Part shown: piece after piece, positions 59,488 to 64,000 of the stretch
How the letters are laid out: each line of letters begins with the position of its first letter
Position numbering within the stretch: the first letter of the stretch is position 1
Assembly: GCF_004118935.1 (NCBI RefSeq)
Contig: NZ_CP035375.1
Span: forward strand, 1,674,001-1,738,000
DNA length: 64,000 bases
Direction: 5' to 3'
From: Salinibacterium sp. UTAS2018
GTDB taxonomy: Bacteria > Actinomycetota > Actinomycetes > Actinomycetales > Microbacteriaceae
Notes under the pieces: generated by a model
Told to the model about the DNA's origin: nothing
The model's database searches: none
What the model saw: the letters and a program-made list of their open reading frames with translations, nothing else
Translations under genes and position numbers: made by a program

Positions 59488-60564
59488 GTGAACTTGTTTT
59501 CCCCCACGACCTTCGGCGAGCTGAACCTGACCAACCGCTTGGTGATGGCACCGCTTACTCGCACCCGTTCAGGCAAAGACGGCATTCCCGGTCCGATGGT
59601 CGCCGAGCACTACGCGCAGCGCGCCTCGCTCGGTCTGATTGTGTCCGAGGGCACCTACCCGAGCCATGCTGGGCGGGGTTTCCCGGGCCAGCCCGGATTG
59701 GTCGAGCCCGAGCAGCTCGAAGGCTGGAAGAACGTGACTGACGCAGTGCACGCGGCGGGCGGGCAGATCGTTGCGCAGGTCATGCATGCCGGGCGCGTGA
59801 GCCACGAAGCGACCAACGGCGGACACACTCCGGTCGCCCCCAGCGCGATCGCGATCGACGGCGAAACTCGAACCTACGAGGGCAAGAAGCCCTTCCAAGT
59901 TCCCCATGCACTCACCGACGGCGAGCTCGTCGGCGTGATTGATGAGTTTGTCACGGCCTCGCGCAACGCTGTTGCGGCAGGATTCGACGGCGTCGAACTG
60001 CACTCCGCCAACGGCTACCTGCTGCACGAGTTTCTCTCCCCCGCCTCCAACCAGCGCGAGGGCCAGTACGGCGGCTCCCCCGAAAACCGTGCGCGCTTCG
60101 TGATCGAAGTTGCGACCGCAGTCGCTGAGGCGATTGGCGCTGGCCGCGTGGGGCTCCGCATTTCACCAGCACACAACATCCAGGGTGCGCTAGAGACAGA
60201 CAGCGCCGACGTACTCGCGACCTACGGCGCTCTCGTCGACGGTCTCGCCCCGCTCGGCCTCGCCTACCTCAGCATTCTGCACGCCGAACCCGCCGGCGCC
60301 TTCGTGCAAGAACTGCGCACTCGCTTCGGCGGACCAGTGCTGCTTAACAGTGGCTTCGCGCGGATCACGACTCGGGATGAGGCTCTTAGCCTGGTGAGTG
60401 ACGGTTACGCCGAGGGTGTTGTTGTGGGCCGTCCGGCCATCGCAAACCCCGACCTCGTGTATCGCTGGCAAGAAAACCTGCCGCTGAACACCCCCGACGC
60501 CGCCACCTTCTACGGAGACGGCCCCGAGGGCTACACCGACTACCCCACCTTCGAGCCGAGCTAG
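59488..60564 (+). CDS. Old yellow enzyme family alkene reductase
   Basis: This 358-residue FMN enzyme reduces activated C=C bonds with NAD(P)H. It has the family pattern MAPLTRTRSG at the FMN site, HAGRVSH (substrate-binding), GVELHSANGYLLHEFLSPASNQREGQYGGSPENRARF, and EGVVVGRPAIANPDLVYRW near the end. The GTG start 59488 precedes the N-terminal LFSPTTFGELNLTNR. Its closest relatives would be NemA-type N-ethylmaleimide reductases. The single gene has no close operon partner. Confidence 0.93.
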   Translation: MNLFSPTTFGELNLTNRLVMAPLTRTRSGKDGIPGPMVAEHYAQRASLGLIVSEGTYPSHAGRGFPGQPGLVEPEQLEGWKNVTDAVHAAGGQIVAQVMHAGRVSHEATNGGHTPVAPSAIAIDGETRTYEGKKPFQVPHALTDGELVGVIDEFVTASRNAVAAGFDGVELHSANGYLLHEFLSPASNQREGQYGGSPENRARFVIEVATAVAEAIGAGRVGLRISPAHNIQGALETDSADVLATYGALVDGLAPLGLAYLSILHAEPAGAFVQELRTRFGGPVLLNSGFARITTRDEALSLVSDGYAEGVVVGRPAIANPDLVYRWQENLPLNTPDAATFYGDGPEGYTDYPTFEPS

Positions 60565-60599
60565 CGCGTCGCGAGGGTGACCGGCTCGTTGCCACTGGC

Positions 60600-61583
60600 T
60601 CAGCTAGTGAACGGATCCAAGCCGGTCGCCTTCACCGCGACAGCCCACAGCTTTTCAGCAGCTTCGGGGTCGATCGCCCACTCTTTAGCGCCACCGGAAG
60701 TCATGTCGGCGAAGTCGGCCGCAACGACGCCCTTAATGGAGCAGTCTTCGCAGTACGCCCCGCCGCGCTCAGCCAGCTCGGGAGCGGTCGCTGCCCAGAG
60801 GCCTGTTGACGCACCTTCGGCGGGAGTCTTGAACAGCGGATTCGGGTTGCCGTCTTCGTCGATCCACTGCCGGGCAAGAAGTTCTTCGCGCGGCATGTTG
60901 CGCTGCAGGTCGGTCATGATTCCGCCGGGGTGCACCGAGAACGCGTGGATGCCGCGGCCGGCCAGGCGAGCATCCAGAGCAACAGCGAACAGGGCATCCG
61001 CCGTCTTCGACTGGCCGTAGGCAACCCAGGGCTCGTAGTCGGTGGTATCGAAGTTGATGTCGTCGAAGTTTACGGGCGAACGCCAGTGGCCAACGGACGA
61101 GTACGACACGATTCGCGCGCCATCCTGCAGCAGAGTTTCGAGGCCCGCGACGAGCGCGAAGTGGCCGAGAAGGTTGGTGCCGAACTGCATTTCCCAGCCC
61201 TGGGGTGTGCGCTGTTCGGGGGTCGCCATGACCCCGGCGGCGTTGATCATGAGATCGACAGGGGTGCCGGCTTCGCGCATCCCCGCGGTGAACGCAGCGA
61301 CAGAGTCGAGGTCGCCGAGATCCATCTTCTCGACGCGAACGTTCGCCAGACCTTCGAGCGCTTCGGTCGCCTTCTCCGGTCGACGGGCAGGAACGATCAC
61401 GGTAACGCGCGCTTCAGCGAGCGCCTTCACCGTTTCGAAGCCAAGGCCCGAGTAGCCGCCGGTGACGACGGCGGTCTTGCCGGCGAGGTCGAAGCCGGCG
61501 ATCACTTCGGATGCCGTACTGCGGTAGCCGAACCTCGATTCGAGGGGTTGTTGGCGGGCTGTCATTTCTGCGGAGGAGATCAT
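60600..61583 (-). CDS. Short-chain dehydrogenase/reductase
   Basis: This 327-residue SDR has the NAD(P) motif TGGYSGLGFETVKAL (about residues 40-54), INAAGVMATP, the catalytic Ser in VSYSSVGHW and the YGQSKTADALFA Tyr/Lys pair. The layout matches retinol-dehydrogenase-like SDRs of bacteria. ATG 61583 is used; ATG 61565 (MTARQQPLES) is in frame and closer to the conserved start. It is convergent with the old-yellow-enzyme gene, with 35 bp between stops. Confidence 0.9.
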   Translation of the reverse strand: MISSAEMTARQQPLESRFGYRSTASEVIAGFDLAGKTAVVTGGYSGLGFETVKALAEARVTVIVPARRPEKATEALEGLANVRVEKMDLGDLDSVAAFTAGMREAGTPVDLMINAAGVMATPEQRTPQGWEMQFGTNLLGHFALVAGLETLLQDGARIVSYSSVGHWRSPVNFDDINFDTTDYEPWVAYGQSKTADALFAVALDARLAGRGIHAFSVHPGGIMTDLQRNMPREELLARQWIDEDGNPNPLFKTPAEGASTGLWAATAPELAERGGAYCEDCSIKGVVAADFADMTSGGAKEWAIDPEAAEKLWAVAVKATGLDPFTS

Positions 61584-61704
61584 GCTTGTGACTCTAAGAG
61601 TTGGAGTGCACTCTAGGTCAAGCCCGCCAGCACACTCCCAGCAACAGCGTCATCCCGGCAGCCCCGCTCAGTGCAGCGCCGCGCACCGCATCCGCACACC
61701 AGAA

Positions 61705-61734
61705 AGCCCGAGCCGACCGAAGTCGACCCGGGCT
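61705..61734 (-). terminator. Hairpin after the oligopeptide-binding protein gene
   Basis: AGCCCGAGCCGACC and the facing GTCGACCCGGGCT form an imperfect GC-rich stem with a G-U pair, about 30 bp beyond the stop on the minus strand; TTTCT follows in that direction. Confidence 0.65.
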
Positions 61735-61764
61735 CGATCCCTGGTTTAGTTCACGCGAGGGCTA

Positions 61765-63375
61765 TTAGCCCTTGGTGACCTCGTAGTACAGCGGAACAGA
61801 GTCCCAACCGAACTCAACGTTGTCGACGGTGTCTGCCGATACGCCAGTGGCGTTCGAGTACCACAGCGGGATGCTGGGGAGATCCTTCAGCAGAACTTCC
61901 TGAGCGTCCTGGTAGAGCGCGGTCGCGTCATCAACGGTCTGAGCTGCGGCACCCTCCTTCAGGAGTCCATCGAACTCAGCGCTGGTGTAGCCCTCATAGT
62001 TCGAGCCAGCACCGGTCTGGTACAGCGGTGCGAGGAAGTTGTAGAGCGACGGGTAGTCGGCCTGCCATCCAGCGCGGGTTGCACCGGTCAGCGTGCCAGC
62101 AACACGGTCTTCGAGCGACGACTTGAAGTCGGGGTACGACTTGCCGATCGCTTCAATGCCGAGCGTGTTCTTGATGCTGTTCGCTACGGCATCAACCCAG
62201 CCTTGGTGGCCACCGTCTGCGTTGTAGGCGATGTCGAACGTGCTGTCACCGAAGGGTGAAATCGCGTCGGCTTCAGCCCAGAGCTTCTGAGCTTCTTCCG
62301 GGTTGAAGTCGAGAACTTCAGCACCGGCAAGATCGCTCGAGTAACCGTCGACTACGGGCGACGTGAAGTCGGTTGCCGGCGTGCGGGTTCCCTGGAAGAT
62401 TACGTCGGTGATCTCAGTACGGTCGATCGACATGGAGATAGCAGCACGACGCAGCTTTCCTTCCTCGCCACTGAAGTGATCGAGGTAGTAAGGAATGTTG
62501 AAGGCCTGGAAGATGGCTGCCGGCTGGTTGATAGCGCGGTCGCCGAACTCGTCCTCGAAAATGCCGAAGGCACTGTCGGGAACAGCATCGAGAACGTCAA
62601 GGTTTCCCCCCAGAACATCGGCGTAAGCCGCATCCTGCGAAGTGTAGAACTTGAAGGTCACGCCGCCGTTAGCGGGTGTGCGCGTTCCGTCGTAGTCAGG
62701 ATTGGTGACGAGCGCAATCTGCACATCGTGCTCCCACGCGTCGTCGCCATCCATCATGTACGGACCGTTGCCGACGGGGTTCTCGCCGTACGCTTCCATG
62801 TCCTCGAAAGCGATCGTCGGCAGGGGCATGAATGCCGTGTAGCCAAGTCGCAGAGGCCAGTCGGCCTCGGGGGCGACGAGAGTCACGTCGAACGTGAGGT
62901 CGTCGACCACCGAGAGTCCGGTGAGTTCGGAGTCTTCTTCGTAGCTGAAGCCTTCGATGTCATCGAAGAAGTACGACGACGACTGAGCGTTGCTGAAGGT
63001 TGCGCCGAAGCTCCAGGCGTCGACGAACGACTGAGCGGTGACCGCTTCACCGTTGGTGAAGGTCCAGCCGTCTTTGAGTGTGACGGTCCAGTTCTGGCCA
63101 TCTTCGGACTCGATCGAGTCAGCGACGTCGTTCTGGATGCTGCCGTCGGCTGCGTACGAAACCAACCCCGCGTAGATGGAGGTCAGAATCTTGCCGCCAC
63201 CCACTTCAGTGGTTCCGGTGGTGATGAGCGGGCCCAGGGGCTCGCTTCCGTTGGTGGTGATGGTCTGGTTGACGTCACCCGAATCTCCACCGTCGCTGCT
63301 AGCGCAGCCGGCGAGAGTGAGCGAGACCGCCGAGGCGAGCGCAACAGCGCCCAGCCCGAAACGTGATGCCTTCAT
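61765..63375 (-). CDS. Oligopeptide ABC transporter substrate-binding lipoprotein
   Basis: This 536-residue family 5 binding protein captures peptides or similar compounds. It has a lipoprotein signal with lipobox LAGC at about residues 21-24, then a Ser/Asp/Gly linker. Family blocks include LKDGWTFTNGEAVTAQSFVDAW and DYPSLYNFLAPLYQTGAGSN. The start ATG 63375 follows a strong AGGAGG site. No permease or ATPase genes are adjacent within this window, so the importer partners are elsewhere. A terminator follows. Confidence 0.93.
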   Translation of the reverse strand: MKASRFGLGAVALASAVSLTLAGCASSDGGDSGDVNQTITTNGSEPLGPLITTGTTEVGGGKILTSIYAGLVSYAADGSIQNDVADSIESEDGQNWTVTLKDGWTFTNGEAVTAQSFVDAWSFGATFSNAQSSSYFFDDIEGFSYEEDSELTGLSVVDDLTFDVTLVAPEADWPLRLGYTAFMPLPTIAFEDMEAYGENPVGNGPYMMDGDDAWEHDVQIALVTNPDYDGTRTPANGGVTFKFYTSQDAAYADVLGGNLDVLDAVPDSAFGIFEDEFGDRAINQPAAIFQAFNIPYYLDHFSGEEGKLRRAAISMSIDRTEITDVIFQGTRTPATDFTSPVVDGYSSDLAGAEVLDFNPEEAQKLWAEADAISPFGDSTFDIAYNADGGHQGWVDAVANSIKNTLGIEAIGKSYPDFKSSLEDRVAGTLTGATRAGWQADYPSLYNFLAPLYQTGAGSNYEGYTSAEFDGLLKEGAAAQTVDDATALYQDAQEVLLKDLPSIPLWYSNATGVSADTVDNVEFGWDSVPLYYEVTKG

Positions 63376-63628
63376 GCTTCCTCCTGTGCAATGAGCGCCT
63401 ACGGTGCGAGCTGTGGGCCGCGCCGGGCGTTGGACTTACTTTAGGCCTCGAAATCCGCGACCTAAAGCGAAGTGTCACAATGTTACCTCGTTGTTAGGTT
63501 GAGGCGCGCTCAAGCCTTACAAAAGTTTACAAAACGGACACATGACCTATCATTGGGTTTACAGGGATGCCGTAAGGTTTCGCCATGACGGCATTCAGCC
63601 GCACTGAGCAACTAAGAAAGTAGAGACG

Positions 63629-64000
63629 ATGACGAGCGCACCAGTCCTCATGTTTTCGAGCACGATGTCCGCAGACATGCGACACGTAATCACCCACGAG
63701 GTCCACGACCCGTTCCTCTACATCGAGGTCGACGGCAAGCGGTATACCGCCATCAAGTCGCTCGAAGCAGCTCGGATGCGCGACGTCGAGAACATGACCG
63801 TGTTCCCGCTTGAGGAACTCGGCTTCGACGACTTCCGCGCCTCCGGCCAGGGCCCCGACCTCGCCGAGCTCAACTGCTTGGTCGAGGCGTGCCTCCGCAC
63901 CGGAGTGAAGAGCGCCAGCGTTCCTTCCACCTTCCCCCTCGGCGTTGCCGACCACCTGCGCGAAGCCGGCATCGAACTCAACGTCGACAACGAGCTCTTC
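63629..64000 (+). CDS. M24-family Xaa-Pro aminopeptidase-like protein (partial, continues beyond window)
   Basis: The first 124 residues of a protein whose N-terminal domain resembles the creatinase/prolidase non-catalytic domain: PFLYIEVDGKRYTAIKSLEAARM, then LVEACLRTGVKSASVPSTFPLGVADHLREAGIELNV. Its metal-binding peptidase half would lie past the right edge. ATG 63629 is preceded by GAAAGTAGAGACG, a weak site. The 250 bp upstream carry two TTACAAAA direct repeats (63517-63535), perhaps part of a promoter. Confidence 0.8.
   Translation, partial: MTSAPVLMFSSTMSADMRHVITHEVHDPFLYIEVDGKRYTAIKSLEAARMRDVENMTVFPLEELGFDDFRASGQGPDLAELNCLVEACLRTGVKSASVPSTFPLGVADHLREAGIELNVDNELF

Overview
This is a 64 kb piece of a high-GC Gram-positive chromosome. 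The inference is an actinobacterium of the Microbacteriaceae type. The reasons are dense GC-rich coding with many GTG starts and ATGA/GTGA overlaps, a DUF3073 protein, a single-component RND pump, lipoprotein solute-binding proteins, a PaaX regulator and Clp-N/HTH gene pairs. I see no rRNA, tRNA, prophage, insertion sequence or CRISPR array. Most of the window is ordinary chromosomal gene content with several small catabolic clusters.

Layout. 1-4 kb: a truncated sugar-binding lipoprotein behind a LacI-type operator, a DUF981 membrane protein and an ABC-2 exporter. 4-10 kb: cysK-cysE and a very large secreted nuclease/5'-nucleotidase. 10-11.4 kb: the first HTH + Clp-N gene pair, fused to an SRPBCC domain. 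11.4-15.5 kb: a tryptophan-to-anthranilate operon (kynA, an amidohydrolase, kynU, a PaaX-type regulator). 16.6-23.3 kb: a nitrogen-scavenging operon (ornithine-cyclodeaminase-like protein, Amt, HutD, sarcosine-oxidase-like flavoenzyme, carbamoylase/allantoate hydrolase) with a divergent LysR gene. 23.9-26.3 kb: a DEAD-box helicase with a long repetitive basic N-terminus. 28.4-31.5 kb: an RND efflux pump behind a strong palindrome. 31.7-33.9 kb: a divergent MocR/YczE pair. 34.7-35.5 kb: two crcB fluoride-channel genes. 35.5-38 kb: pseudouridine breakdown (psuG, psuK) with an orphan trpF. 43-48.8 kb: purine genes purM, purF, purD and purC. 49.4-53.3 kb: PadR and two-component regulators. 53.5-54.1 kb: a broken HAD hydrolase gene. 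55.2-56.9 kb: a membrane molybdoenzyme with an internal twin-arginine motif. 57-57.8 kb: a second HTH + Clp-N pair. 58.9-64 kb: an old-yellow enzyme, an SDR, an oligopeptide-binding lipoprotein and the start of an M24 peptidase gene.

How the genes work together. Several neighbourhoods supply nitrogen and carbon from amino acids and nucleosides: the kyn operon, the 16-23 kb operon, psuGK, and the secreted nuclease that would release nucleosides from extracellular DNA. The most unusual feature is the occurrence, twice in 64 kb, of a small HTH gene overlapping a gene for a Clp N-terminal-domain protein that lacks any ATPase module. Each pair is preceded, a few bases before its start codon, by a repeated or palindromic element. 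This looks like a self-regulated two-gene module, and I do not know a described function for it.
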